From Streptomyces sp. NBC_01235 (GTDB lineage: Bacteria > Actinomycetota > Actinomycetes > Streptomycetales > Streptomycetaceae), in contig NZ_CP108513.1 in the NCBI RefSeq assembly GCF_035989285.1, positions 8,122,001 to 8,186,000 of the forward strand: a stretch of DNA of 64,000 nt. Reading direction: 5' to 3'. This document shows positions 1-8,435 of the stretch, piece by piece. The position numbers were made by a program, and so were the translations under genes. Each line of letters opens with the position of its first letter. The stretch's first letter is position 1. The notes under the pieces are model-generated. The model did no database searches. It was not told the origin of the DNA and saw only the letters and a list, made by a program, of their open reading frames with translations.

Positions 1-456
1 GGCGGCCAGTTCGGGCAGTACCTGGTCCCGGAAGTCCGGGTTGTTGAGCCGCTCAGGGCTGACCAGCAGGACGTCGACCTCGCCGGCCGCGATCTCGCCC
101 TGCACGGTGTCCCACTCCTCGCTGTTCGAGGAGTTGATGGTTCGTGCGTGGATACCGGCCCGGGCCGCGGCCTCGACCTGGTTGCGCATCAGGGCGAGCA
201 GCGGGGAGACGATCACCGTCGGGCCGGAGCCGCGGGCTCGGAGCAGAGAGGTCGCCACGAAGTAGACCGCGGACTTGCCCCATCCCGTCCGCTGGACCAC
301 CAGAGCCCGGCGCCGGTCGGCGACGAGCGCCTCGATCGCCCGCCACTGGTCCTCGCGCAGCCGGGCCGCGCCCGAAGCGTCGCCGACGAGGCGGGCGAGG
401 ACGGTGTCGGCGTCGGCCCGGAGATCCGTGTTGCTCGTGTGCTCCATGTCCCCCAT
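1..456 (-). CDS. RecQ-like ATP-dependent DNA helicase, N-terminal part (truncated by window edge)
   Basis: Only the first 152 codons are inside the window; the gene runs off the left edge. The reading shows a Q-motif-like LREDQWRAIEALV (residues 33-45), a Walker A variant QRTGWGKSA (55-63), motif Ia SPLLALMRNQ (about 84-93) and VSPERLNNP (about 132-140). That order is typical of RecQ-family superfamily 2 helicases, which unwind DNA 3'-5' during recombination and repair. The DEAH box and the C-terminal half would lie beyond position 1 and cannot be checked. Two in-frame ATGs are possible, at 456 and 447. A G-rich run sits just before the second, so the shorter start is also plausible. The gene is divergent from the DUF4192 gene. 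Confidence 0.85.
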   Translation of the reverse strand, partial: MGDMEHTSNTDLRADADTVLARLVGDASGAARLREDQWRAIEALVADRRRALVVQRTGWGKSAVYFVATSLLRARGSGPTVIVSPLLALMRNQVEAAARAGIHARTINSSNSEEWDTVQGEIAAGEVDVLLVSPERLNNPDFRDQVLPELAA

Positions 457-610
457 ACAACAGGACGGCGCTGACAATCCGGTCACGGCCGGGGTGGGAG
501 CAGGGTGCTCGGCGGCCCCGCGGGCCCGGCGACCTGCCTGTATGGCGTGTCCCTGATCGGACTTATCCACAGGTCAAGCGGAACCTCAAGATCCGCGAGA
601 TCGTCTGGGC

Positions 611-2551
611 ATGACGAATCACAGCGAAACCCCTGGACCCTCCGAAAACAGTGACATCGCCGGACGCAGCGGACGCAGCGGACGCAGCGGACGCGACGGA
701 CACGGCGGATCTGACGGACCTGACAGGCGTGGTGGATACGACGGGCATGACGGGCGCGACGGATGGGATGGATGGGACGGATGGGATGCGCAGGACGGAA
801 GGAATGAAGGTGCGTCGTACGAGGGACAGGCGACGACCAGCGGACACACGGCGTACGTCAGTCACACGATGTACGACGGAAACGCCGAGTACGGCGCAAG
901 CCCCGCCGCCCACCAGGTCACCCTGCGCACCCCGGCCGAACTGGCCGATGCGCTGCCCTACCTGCTCGGATACCGGCCGGAGGACAGCATCGTCCTGGTT
1001 GCCCTGCACGACCTGGGCGGACGGGGCCGGTTCGGCGGCCGGGCCCGGCTCGGCATTCCCGCGAACCCGGACGACTGGGGAGCCGTCGCCCACCAGTTGG
1101 CCCAAGGGCTCGTGACGGGCAGCGAACGCCGCGGCAACCGTCCGGCGCAGATGGTCGCCTACCTCTGCCAGGAACCGGCGAAGGGCGAGACGGGCCGGGA
1201 TGTCATGGAACGGCTGCAGTCGCTGGCCCACCAACTCCGCCTCGAATGCGGTCACCTCGACGTCCCGGTGATCGAGGCGCTCTGTATCTCCGACGGGCGT
1301 TTCTGGTCGTACTGCTGCGGAGGCAAGGGTTGCTGCCCGGTCGAGGGCGTCCCGATGGGGCTGCCCGGCACCTCCGTTCTGGCCGCGGCCGCGACCTACG
1401 CCGGGATCCAGGTCCGGGGGACCCTGCGCGAACTGCGGGCCCGACTGCTGCCTCTCGAGACCGGCGCCGCAGTGGAGCAGGAAGTCGCCCTGGACACCGC
1501 CGGAATGGCGCTCATCCCGAGGATCCTCGACGAGGCGAGTCGGGCGACGGTGGCCGGGGAGACGCTCGAACTCGCCGGACGGGTCATGCGCCGCTTCGCC
1601 GAGGCGCCCGTCGTGTCGGGTGTGCTCATTGCGGACCACCGAGACGACGAGCTGCTCGGATTCGACGAAGCCGCAGCCCTGATCCTCGGCCTTCAGGACC
1701 GGGTGACGCGCGACCGGGCGGCGGAGTGGATGGAGGGCGACGAGGCCGCTCCCGCCCTGCGCCTGTGGAGGGCGCTGGCCCGCCGCTGCGTGGGACCCTA
1801 CGGCGAACACGCGGCGGCGCCTCTCACCCTCGCAGGCTGGGTCGCCTGGTCCAGCGGCGACGAACTCGAGGCGAGGGAGGCCCTTGCCATGGCCCTGGGC
1901 GCGGACCCGGGATATCTGTTCGCCCGTCTCCTGCACCAGGCCTGCAATGAAGGCCTCGACCCCGAGTCGGTACGACGTTGCCTGCGTTCCGAGCGCGGGG
2001 GGCGCGGGCGGCACACAGCGGCGCAGAGTCCGGGCAGGGGGGCGCCGGCCGAGAGCTCCGAGGGTCCCGAGAGTACGGGGGGTACGGGGGACATGGGCGG
2101 GACGAAGGCCCCCGCAGGACTCCACGGTGCAGCCAAGGACGTGGACCGTCCCGGCGAAGCCAAGGACGTGGACCGTGCCGGTGGGGCGAAGGACGTAGCG
2201 GACTCGGGCCCGCACGGCCCAGCCCCCTGTGCGTCAGGACCTGCGTCGACGTCCGCACTCACGACCGCCCGCAGGCGTCGTCGCTCCCGTTCCACCGCTA
2301 CAGGCGTCGACCACACGCAGGCTGGGACAGGAGCAGGAGCAGGAGCAGGAGCAGGGAAGGAACCGGAACACCGAGCGGCGGGAACGAACGGCCCTCGTCC
2401 TCGCACCCCGAGGACGCACGCCACGCGCCCCGCCGTGCCAAGCCGCGCAGGATCACGCTCCCGTCCCTCGGGCAAGGCCTCCACACGACGTCATGGCGAC
2501 TGTGCGGAAGGCGTGCGGACCGACGGCGACGACACCACGGGGAAGGCATGA
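611..2551 (+). CDS. DUF4192 domain protein with low-complexity tails
   Basis: This 646-residue protein has a DUF4192 core at about residues 95-460, recognisable by RTPAELADALPYLLGYRPEDS and the ALADDEL-like segments that follow. The family is common in actinobacteria and has no established function. Both ends are unusual. The N-terminus is a glycine/aspartate/tryptophan-rich stretch built from 9-base repeats (GRS repeats, then GWDG repeats). The C-terminal 180 residues are Gly/Ala/Lys/Arg-rich, with a repeated AKDVDR unit and an (AG)n run encoded by a hexanucleotide repeat. The frame stays open throughout, so I treat the tails as coding, but they are very probably disordered and variable in length. 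The start at 611 is the first ATG in frame. Confidence 0.8.
   Translation: MTNHSETPGPSENSDIAGRSGRSGRSGRDGHGGSDGPDRRGGYDGHDGRDGWDGWDGWDAQDGRNEGASYEGQATTSGHTAYVSHTMYDGNAEYGASPAAHQVTLRTPAELADALPYLLGYRPEDSIVLVALHDLGGRGRFGGRARLGIPANPDDWGAVAHQLAQGLVTGSERRGNRPAQMVAYLCQEPAKGETGRDVMERLQSLAHQLRLECGHLDVPVIEALCISDGRFWSYCCGGKGCCPVEGVPMGLPGTSVLAAAATYAGIQVRGTLRELRARLLPLETGAAVEQEVALDTAGMALIPRILDEASRATVAGETLELAGRVMRRFAEAPVVSGVLIADHRDDELLGFDEAAALILGLQDRVTRDRAAEWMEGDEAAPALRLWRALARRCVGPYGEHAAAPLTLAGWVAWSSGDELEAREALAMALGADPGYLFARLLHQACNEGLDPESVRRCLRSERGGRGRHTAAQSPGRGAPAESSEGPESTGGTGDMGGTKAPAGLHGAAKDVDRPGEAKDVDRAGGAKDVADSGPHGPAPCASGPASTSALTTARRRRRSRSTATGVDHTQAGTGAGAGAGAGKEPEHRAAGTNGPRPRTPRTHATRPAVPSRAGSRSRPSGKASTRRHGDCAEGVRTDGDDTTGKA
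661..696 (+). repeat. 9-bp tandem repeat (4 copies) in the DUF4192 gene
   Basis: The unit CGGACGCAG is repeated three times, followed by one variant copy. It encodes the GRS repeats of the protein. Being a multiple of three, copy-number change would keep the frame. Confidence 0.85.
2330..2353 (+). repeat. Hexanucleotide repeat (GGAGCA)x4 in the DUF4192 gene
   Basis: Four perfect GGAGCA units encode an alternating Gly-Ala run near the C-terminus. This is a slippage-prone microsatellite, but its unit length preserves the frame. Confidence 0.9.
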
Positions 2552-2888
2552 CGCCCTCGCGTCCTGGTGAACGACAGCCGTGGCCAAGGGGATGGTGCCC
2601 GGCGTGGGCGCCCGGTGACGACCGCCGCCGGGCGGACGTCCTGCGTGCGTGAGCGAGTGCGGCCGGACATGGTCCCGGAGCCGGCCCGGCGTGTCCGGGG
2701 CCTGCCGTTGCGGCCGCCATTCGGTGGGGCCCGAGTCCCAGGGGCGTGACCCGGGGGAGTCCCGCCCCGTTCACCTGAGTGGCGGAACACCTGCACGGTC
2801 GTGCCGCCGCAGCGCACCCGCCCTGTCGGAGCCTTCAACCCGGCCTCGAACATGTCCGAGGCGCACAGAGAGCAGAAGAAGTCACCGC
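2552..2888. other. Intergenic region before the debranching-enzyme-like gene
   Basis: The stretch is GC-rich with no convincing gene. The downstream reading frame is open from 2649, so a longer N-terminus cannot be excluded, but those codons look like non-coding sequence. I see no clear hairpin or promoter. Confidence 0.5.
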
Positions 2889-5150
2889 ATGCATCAGCCG
2901 ACTACGCCCTCCGCCGCCGACGAACGCTCCAGCCTCGACACCCCAGGGCCAACCCACGGCGCGGGCGCCGACCAACCGCTTTCGGACAGGCCCGGTCCTC
3001 CAGGGGCCGGATCTCCCGGTGACGGTCGGCACACTCAGCCAGTCCTCGGGCCCGAGGGAGGTCCAGGTGCTTCCGCAGACCGGCGTGTCCGTGGCATGCC
3101 CGTGCCTCAGCCCGCCGGTACGGCCCGTCGCCCGCCCCCACCCTGGTCCCCCACGCCCAGAGGCGCCGCACCACCGCCCAGGCCGCCGGCCCAGCCTCGC
3201 GCCGGCGGCCTGCCCCCCGCCCATACGGCCATGATCTGCGTCGCCCTGCCGGGCCTCGCCATCTCGACGGAACAGGGACAGCTGACCGGGCGCGGATTGG
3301 AGGGGTTCTACCGGGCGGGACGGCGCATCCTCTCCCGTTGCCAGGTGCGGGTGGCGGGACGCGAACCGCTGGTGGTCCAGGCGAGGATGATCTCGGCCGA
3401 CCGGGCCCGTTTCGTCGCCACCCTGCGCGTCACCCCGCACGGCGGCCCGGACCCGGACGTCGTCGTCGAGTGGACGCGCTCCGCGGACGGCACGGAGCGG
3501 ATCGCCCTGCACAGTGCCGCCGCACGGCAGCTGCGGCTCCCGGTCGAGGTGGCCCTCGGCGCCGACCTGGCCGACCTGGGGGCGATCGCGTCCGGCGCCG
3601 TAGTCCCCGAACTGCCCGCCGGCGTCCATGACGCCGGTCTGCGTTGGACCTGCGCCACCGGGACCTCGTGCGTCACCGCCGACCCACCGCCCGCCGACGC
3701 GATCGCCTCCGCGGGGCTGCTGCGCTGGGATTTCTACGTGCCTCCCGGCGGCAGCGTCTGCGTGGAGCTGAGAGTTCGCCTGGACGGGGCGGGCCCGGTC
3801 CGGGCCGTGGGCCGTGCCGCGGCGAGCCCATTGGCTCCGGCACACGCGACGGGCGACGACCCACGCGTCCGGGCGTTTCTGGCGACGAGCGTCGAGGATC
3901 TGCAGGCCCTGCTGGTGCGGGACCCCGCGCACCCCGCGGACATCCACCTCGCGGCGGGCGCACCGTGGCGCTGCGGTCTGGCCCCGGCCGAGGCGCTTGC
4001 CGCGGCCCGCATGACGCTGCCCCTCGGCACCCGCCTCGCCGCGGGCACGCTCCGCACCCTGGCCCGTACCCAGGTCACGGGCCGAGGGCCGCGGTCCGGC
4101 ATGATTCCCGGCCCCCGGCGCGACGTGGGCGCCCACCTGCCGCCGGGGTGTACGGGGACGGAGGCCACGCTGCTCTTCCCGGTACTCCTCGCGGAGGCCC
4201 GCCGATGGGGCCTGCCCGACCAGGAGACCGAGGAACTGCTGCCGGTGGCCGAGCGCTGCCTGACCTGGCTGCGCACCATGGTCGGTGAGGGGCCCTATCT
4301 GAGCGACCCCCAGCCCGGCGGGCCCGTCCGCTGCGAGACACAGGCCCACGCCCACCGAGCGGCACTACTCGGCGCCGACCTGCTCGACGCCTGCGCCAGA
4401 CCGGGCGGCGGCGGGCTGCGGGAGTGGGCGCAGACCACGCGTGCCGCTTTCCGGAGGGACTTCTGGATCGACGACCGGGGAGGTGGCCGACCCGCGGCCG
4501 CCCGCACCCCGGACGGGCGGCCGCTGTCCCACCTCGGCGCGACCACCGTCCACCTCCTCGACACCGGCCTACTGGGCGGCGGCGCCCATGCCCCCGGCCT
4601 GCTCGACAAGGTGCGGACCGAACAACTCGCCCGACTGCTCGGCAGCCCCGTCATGGACTCGGGCTGGGGACTTCGGGGCCTCGGCGCCAAGGAAGCCGGC
4701 TACAACCCCTTCGGTCACCGAAGCGGAGCCGTCCGGGTCCACGAAACGGCGATCGCCGTCGCGGGCCTGGCCGCCGCAGGCTACGAGAAGGAGGCCGCCG
4801 CGCTGCTGCGAGGCGTGCTGGCAGCGGCCGAGGCCTTCGGCCTGCGCCTCCCGGAGATGTACGCGGGGGAGCAGCGCGAGGCCGGGAGCGCTCCCCTTCC
4901 CCATCCGGCCGCCTGCCGTCCCGCCGCCACCGCGGCGGCGGCCGGGGTCCTGCTGCTGACCACCCTGGCCGGCATCCGGCCCGACGCCCCGGGCGGAACC
5001 GTCACGCTGCGCCCTGTCCACAGCGCGCCTCTGGGCGAGATCGGCCTGACCGGGCTGAGGGTCGCCGGCGCCCCCTTCTCCGTACGGGTCAGTCGGCTCG
5101 GACTCGCCATGGTGGAGGAAGCGGCCGACGGGCTCCAATTGGGAGTGTGA
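2889..5150 (+). CDS. Glycogen-debranching-enzyme-like protein (amylo-alpha-1,6-glucosidase type)
   Basis: From the ATG at 2889 the product is about 753 residues. The first 110 are proline-rich and likely disordered. The segment beginning MICVALPGLAISTEQGQ is the N-terminal domain found in some bacterial glycogen debranching enzymes, and the C-terminal 400 residues look like an (alpha/alpha)-barrel glycosidase domain. The family hydrolyses alpha-1,6 branches or acts on related oligosaccharides in the cytoplasm, but I cannot assign a substrate. No signal peptide is visible. A purine-rich stretch precedes the chosen start. The gene follows the DUF4192 gene in the same direction with a 337-base gap, so it may have its own promoter. 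Confidence 0.75.
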   Translation: MHQPTTPSAADERSSLDTPGPTHGAGADQPLSDRPGPPGAGSPGDGRHTQPVLGPEGGPGASADRRVRGMPVPQPAGTARRPPPPWSPTPRGAAPPPRPPAQPRAGGLPPAHTAMICVALPGLAISTEQGQLTGRGLEGFYRAGRRILSRCQVRVAGREPLVVQARMISADRARFVATLRVTPHGGPDPDVVVEWTRSADGTERIALHSAAARQLRLPVEVALGADLADLGAIASGAVVPELPAGVHDAGLRWTCATGTSCVTADPPPADAIASAGLLRWDFYVPPGGSVCVELRVRLDGAGPVRAVGRAAASPLAPAHATGDDPRVRAFLATSVEDLQALLVRDPAHPADIHLAAGAPWRCGLAPAEALAAARMTLPLGTRLAAGTLRTLARTQVTGRGPRSGMIPGPRRDVGAHLPPGCTGTEATLLFPVLLAEARRWGLPDQETEELLPVAERCLTWLRTMVGEGPYLSDPQPGGPVRCETQAHAHRAALLGADLLDACARPGGGGLREWAQTTRAAFRRDFWIDDRGGGRPAAARTPDGRPLSHLGATTVHLLDTGLLGGGAHAPGLLDKVRTEQLARLLGSPVMDSGWGLRGLGAKEAGYNPFGHRSGAVRVHETAIAVAGLAAAGYEKEAAALLRGVLAAAEAFGLRLPEMYAGEQREAGSAPLPHPAACRPAATAAAAGVLLLTTLAGIRPDAPGGTVTLRPVHSAPLGEIGLTGLRVAGAPFSVRVSRLGLAMVEEAADGLQLGV

Positions 5151-5251
5151 CCTCGCGCGACACAGAGCGGGACAGACGCCGGGGCGCACGCTGACAGCCC
5201 TGCGCAACCAAGCGGATCAGCCATCGAGGCGGCTGACGAAGGGAGTGTTTA

Positions 5252-5273
5252 TCGTCAGGAAGACGACTATGAT
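5252..5273 (+). promoter_or_regulatory. Leaderless promoter with inverted repeat, upstream of NrtR-like gene
   Basis: TCGTC-N5-GACGA (5252-5266) lies directly before a -10-like TATGAT (5268-5273). The ATG begins 7 nt after the -10, so the transcript would be leaderless. The repeat sits where a repressor would block the promoter, which suggests autoregulation by the downstream Nudix-type regulator. Confidence 0.5.
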
Positions 5274-5279
5274 CGCCGC

Positions 5280-6038
5280 ATGCCCTACGACCCGTCAGCC
5301 TTTCCGCCCTTCGCCGTCACCGTGGACCTGGTCGTGCTGACCGTGCGCCGCCATGCCCTGTGCGCGCTGGCGGTGCGCAGGGGCGAGGCGCCGTTCCAGG
5401 GGCGGTGGGCGCTTCCGGGCGGCTTCGTGCGGGCCGACGAGGACCTCACCCAGGCGGCGGCGCGCGAGCTGGCCGAGGAGACCGGGCTGCGTGCCCACGA
5501 CCCTTCGGCCCCGGCTCAGGACAACGGCGCCCACCTGGAACAGCTCGCCACGTACGGAGATCCCAAGCGTGATCCCCGGATGCGTGTCGTGAGCGTCGCG
5601 CACCTTGCGCTGGCTCCGGACCTGCCGGCTCCGCGAGCAGGCGGCGACGCCAGCAACGCGCGCTGGGCGCCCGTCGAGGAACTGCTGCAGCACGGCGGTT
5701 ACGGCCGGGACGGGGAACCGGTCGCGCCGCTGGCCTTCGACCACGCCCAGATCCTCGCGGACGGGGTGGAACGTGCCCGCTCCAAGATCGAGTACTCGTC
5801 CCTGGCGACCGCGTTCTGTCCCACCGAGTTCACGGTCGGCGAACTGCGCCGGGTCTACGAGGCGGTGTGGGGCGTGGCGCTCGACCCGCGCAACTTCCAC
5901 CGCAAGGTGACGGGCACGCCCGGCTTCCTGGTGCCCACCGGCGGCACCACCACCCGGCAGGGCGGCCGGCCCGCCCAGCTCTTTCGCGCGGGCGGCGCGA
6001 CGTTGCTCAACCCGCCGATGTTGCGCCCCGAGGTCTGA
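5280..6038 (+). CDS. NrtR-like Nudix-domain transcriptional regulator
   Basis: This 252-residue protein has an N-terminal Nudix fold with a complete Nudix box (residues 48-70, GFVRADE then RELAEETGL) and a C-terminal winged-helix-like part (about 165-240) with FTVGELRRVYEAV and RNFHRKV. That architecture is the NrtR family, in which an ADP-ribose-binding Nudix domain controls DNA binding at NAD-metabolism genes. Because the Nudix residues are intact, it may also hydrolyse a substrate. No NAD biosynthesis gene is adjacent, so the target is unclear and may be the gene itself. The start at 5280 is supported by a -10 hexamer 7 nt upstream, giving a leaderless message. An alternative is a plain Nudix hydrolase. 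Confidence 0.8.
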   Translation: MPYDPSAFPPFAVTVDLVVLTVRRHALCALAVRRGEAPFQGRWALPGGFVRADEDLTQAAARELAEETGLRAHDPSAPAQDNGAHLEQLATYGDPKRDPRMRVVSVAHLALAPDLPAPRAGGDASNARWAPVEELLQHGGYGRDGEPVAPLAFDHAQILADGVERARSKIEYSSLATAFCPTEFTVGELRRVYEAVWGVALDPRNFHRKVTGTPGFLVPTGGTTTRQGGRPAQLFRAGGATLLNPPMLRPEV

Positions 6039-6155
6039 CACCGGCCCGTCGCGGCCGCTGACGCACGGACAGGAACCCGAACACGTCGAGCACGCCTGCG
6101 AAGCCGACCGTGCGGCACCCGGGAAAAGCGGACATAACGCGCTATCTTGCTACGG

Positions 6156-8273
6156 GTGATCCAGGCCTTCGGACTGACCAGCAACTCCCGCAAGGCGCTT
6201 CCGCCCGCCGTCGACGATGTCTCCTTCGAGGCGTGCGCGGGCCGCGTCACGGTCCTGCTCGGAGCGCCGGGCGCGGGCAAGACCACGGCGCTGAGACTCA
6301 TGCTCGAACTCCAACAGGGCCGCGGCCTCGCCTACTTCAGAGGCCGCCCCCTGCATCGCATCGCCCACCCCTCCCGCGAAGTCGGCGTCCTCCTCGGCGA
6401 CGTGCCCGGGCATCCGGCCCGCACGGCTCGCGGCCATCTGCGCATGCTGTGCGCGGCCGCCGGCGTTCCGGTCCGGCGGGCCGACGAGGTGCTGGAAGTG
6501 GTCGGTCTGATCAGCCTGCGCGACGAACGTCTCGGCACCCTCTCCCGCGGCATGGACCGGCGGCTCGGCCTGGCCTGTGCCCTCCTCGGGGACCCGCACA
6601 CCCTCGTCCTCGACGATCCGGCCGACGGGCTCTCCGGACGCGAGAACCGTTGGCTGCACGGCATGCTGCGCGCGCACGCGGACCAGGGCGGCACGGTCCT
6701 GGTGACCACGGCCGACCCCAAGGAGGCCGCCCGTACAGCCGACCGGGTCGTCACCCTGGACCAGGGCAGACTCGTCGCCGATCAGGAGGCCGCCGACTTC
6801 GCCCGCACCCGGCTGCGCCCCCGTGTGGCCGTCCGCAGCCCCCACGCCGTCCGTCTGGCCGCCCTGCTCACCAAGGAGGCCCGGGCCGCGCACCGATCCG
6901 TCGAAGTCGTGCAGGAGGACGGCAACCGGCTCTCGGTGTACGGCAGTAGCTGCGCCCACGTCGGCGAGACGGCGTTCCGGCACGGCATCCTCGTGCACCA
7001 ACTCGCCGACGAAACAGGAGACATGGGACCGGGAGCGGGGGCGCAGGCCCCGCGTCGGACGCGCGCCGAAGCAGTGCCGGCCCCCTCGGACGGGAAGCAG
7101 GCCACCGTCGGAGCCCCTGCGCTGGGCGCGGAACGCCCGGAGGCCTCCGGGGACGCACGTGCGGCGAGCGGCATCCAGAAAGCCGACGCCGCTGCAGCAC
7201 TGCGGGTGCCTCAGGACGAGCCGCCGACCTCTCCCGCGCCGTGCCCGCCCGCTGATGCGTCGTCTCGCGACGCCGTCCCGGCTCCCGGCGGCGACTCCAG
7301 GTCCGGCGCCGCCGCCACGACTGCCGACGGCACGGCCTCGGCCACCCCGGGCGCGACCGCGATCGAGGCCGTCACCGCGGAGGAGCGGCCCCCCGGCACC
7401 GGGCAGCCCGCCGCGCCCTCAGCCCGCCGCCCCTTGCGCACCTCCGCCTCCCGTACCTCCGACACCCTGCCCGTCCTGCCACCCCCCATCTCCGTCCGCT
7501 CCGCCCCCAGCCCCCTGCGGCCCCTCCGCTACGAACTCCGCCGTGCCACCGGGATCAGCACCGGATTCCTCACCTGCGCCGCAGTACTGCTCATCTCCGT
7601 CTTCACCGCCGTACTCCTGGCCCGAGTCGGCCACACCTCGCAGGCGCGGCTGCTGGCCGCGTGGCCCGTGCAACTGCCGCTGCCGCCCGCTGCCCTCGGC
7701 GCGGGACTGCTCGGTGCGCTGGCCTTCGGAGACGAGTTCCGCCACCCCGCCCTGGCGGCGGACCGTGGCACCGTGCCCCGGAGACTGGGTGTACTCACCG
7801 CCAAGCTTCTTGTCGCCGCTCTCACCGCCCTGACGCTGGCCTTCCTCACGGTGGGCTGCGACGCCGAAGCGCTCTATCTCGTCTACGGACGGGAGCTCGC
7901 GCAAGTTCCCGCGGAGTGGCTTCCGCTGAGCGCGAGTTGGCTCGGTCTCGTGATCGGCTGCGCCTGGGCCGGGGTGCTGGCCGCCGGCGTCTTCCGGTCC
8001 ACCACTGCCGGGCTGGCCGCGGTGGTCGCCGTACCCGTCGTCGTCGTGCCGGTCGTACAGAAGGCCGTGGAGAGCGCGTCCGTGCGGACGGCGGCCGGAC
8101 TCTCGATGAGGTTGCGCGAGACGCTTCTGGTGCAGTGGCCCTTCGGCGGAGAGCGCTATCTGTTCGCCGTGGCACGTGTGATCGCGCAACCCGTCGGCGG
8201 GGCGCTGACGTTCTCCCTGACGGCCCTGCTGTGCGCGTATCTGCTCACGACCCTGCGAAGCAGGGTCCGATGA
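6156..8273 (+). CDS. ABC transporter: ATPase fused to ABC-2-like membrane domain, with degenerate motifs
   Basis: The product is about 705 residues. An ABC ATPase occupies the first 230, with Walker A GAPGAGKTT (about 36-44), a changed signature LSRGM (about 129) and a Walker B ending LVLDDP (about 148-155). Asp stands where the catalytic Glu is expected. The usual His of the H-loop is not apparent (VLVTTAD). A disordered Ala/Pro/Thr linker covers about 270-450. Roughly six membrane spans follow (for example the segments near TCAAVLLISVF and AAVVAVPVVVV), ending in a short tail. Fusing ATPase and permease is uncommon for ABC-2 exporters. I chose GTG 6156 because TATCTT (6143-6148) lies 7 nt before it, and TTG 6147 is the alternative. 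The cargo is unknown. Confidence 0.75.
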   Translation: MIQAFGLTSNSRKALPPAVDDVSFEACAGRVTVLLGAPGAGKTTALRLMLELQQGRGLAYFRGRPLHRIAHPSREVGVLLGDVPGHPARTARGHLRMLCAAAGVPVRRADEVLEVVGLISLRDERLGTLSRGMDRRLGLACALLGDPHTLVLDDPADGLSGRENRWLHGMLRAHADQGGTVLVTTADPKEAARTADRVVTLDQGRLVADQEAADFARTRLRPRVAVRSPHAVRLAALLTKEARAAHRSVEVVQEDGNRLSVYGSSCAHVGETAFRHGILVHQLADETGDMGPGAGAQAPRRTRAEAVPAPSDGKQATVGAPALGAERPEASGDARAASGIQKADAAAALRVPQDEPPTSPAPCPPADASSRDAVPAPGGDSRSGAAATTADGTASATPGATAIEAVTAEERPPGTGQPAAPSARRPLRTSASRTSDTLPVLPPPISVRSAPSPLRPLRYELRRATGISTGFLTCAAVLLISVFTAVLLARVGHTSQARLLAAWPVQLPLPPAALGAGLLGALAFGDEFRHPALAADRGTVPRRLGVLTAKLLVAALTALTLAFLTVGCDAEALYLVYGRELAQVPAEWLPLSASWLGLVIGCAWAGVLAAGVFRSTTAGLAAVVAVPVVVVPVVQKAVESASVRTAAGLSMRLRETLLVQWPFGGERYLFAVARVIAQPVGGALTFSLTALLCAYLLTTLRSRVR

Positions 8274-8336
8274 CGACCGCCCGAGCCCATCAGGTCCGGG
8301 CGTGTGCGCAACTCCCCGGAGAAAGCCCATTTCTTT

Positions 8337-8375
8337 CCGATAAGGCGTCAATTGCGACGGGGTGAGCGATCACCC
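8337..8375 (+). promoter_or_regulatory. whiH upstream region: CCGATAA element and GGGTGA-N4-TCACCC palindrome
   Basis: CCGATAA (8337-8343) matches most of the -10 element of sigma-WhiG promoters (GCCGATAA), and whiH is a known WhiG target in Streptomyces coelicolor. A good -35 at the standard spacing is not obvious; GAAA occurs 12 bp upstream. A perfect 6-bp inverted repeat follows at 8360-8375. It is a candidate operator downstream of the start site. Confidence 0.5.
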
Positions 8376-8435
8376 TTTCGTGTGCTTTTCACCAAAGACC
8401 TCAAGGGAGTTGGAGGCAGCGCCGACAAAGGATCC

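Noticed and set aside
1990..2551. Frameshift in the C-terminal part of the DUF4192 gene
   Set aside because: Codon bias weakens, but the frame stays open to a single stop and the repeats remain in phase. Low complexity explains the change better.
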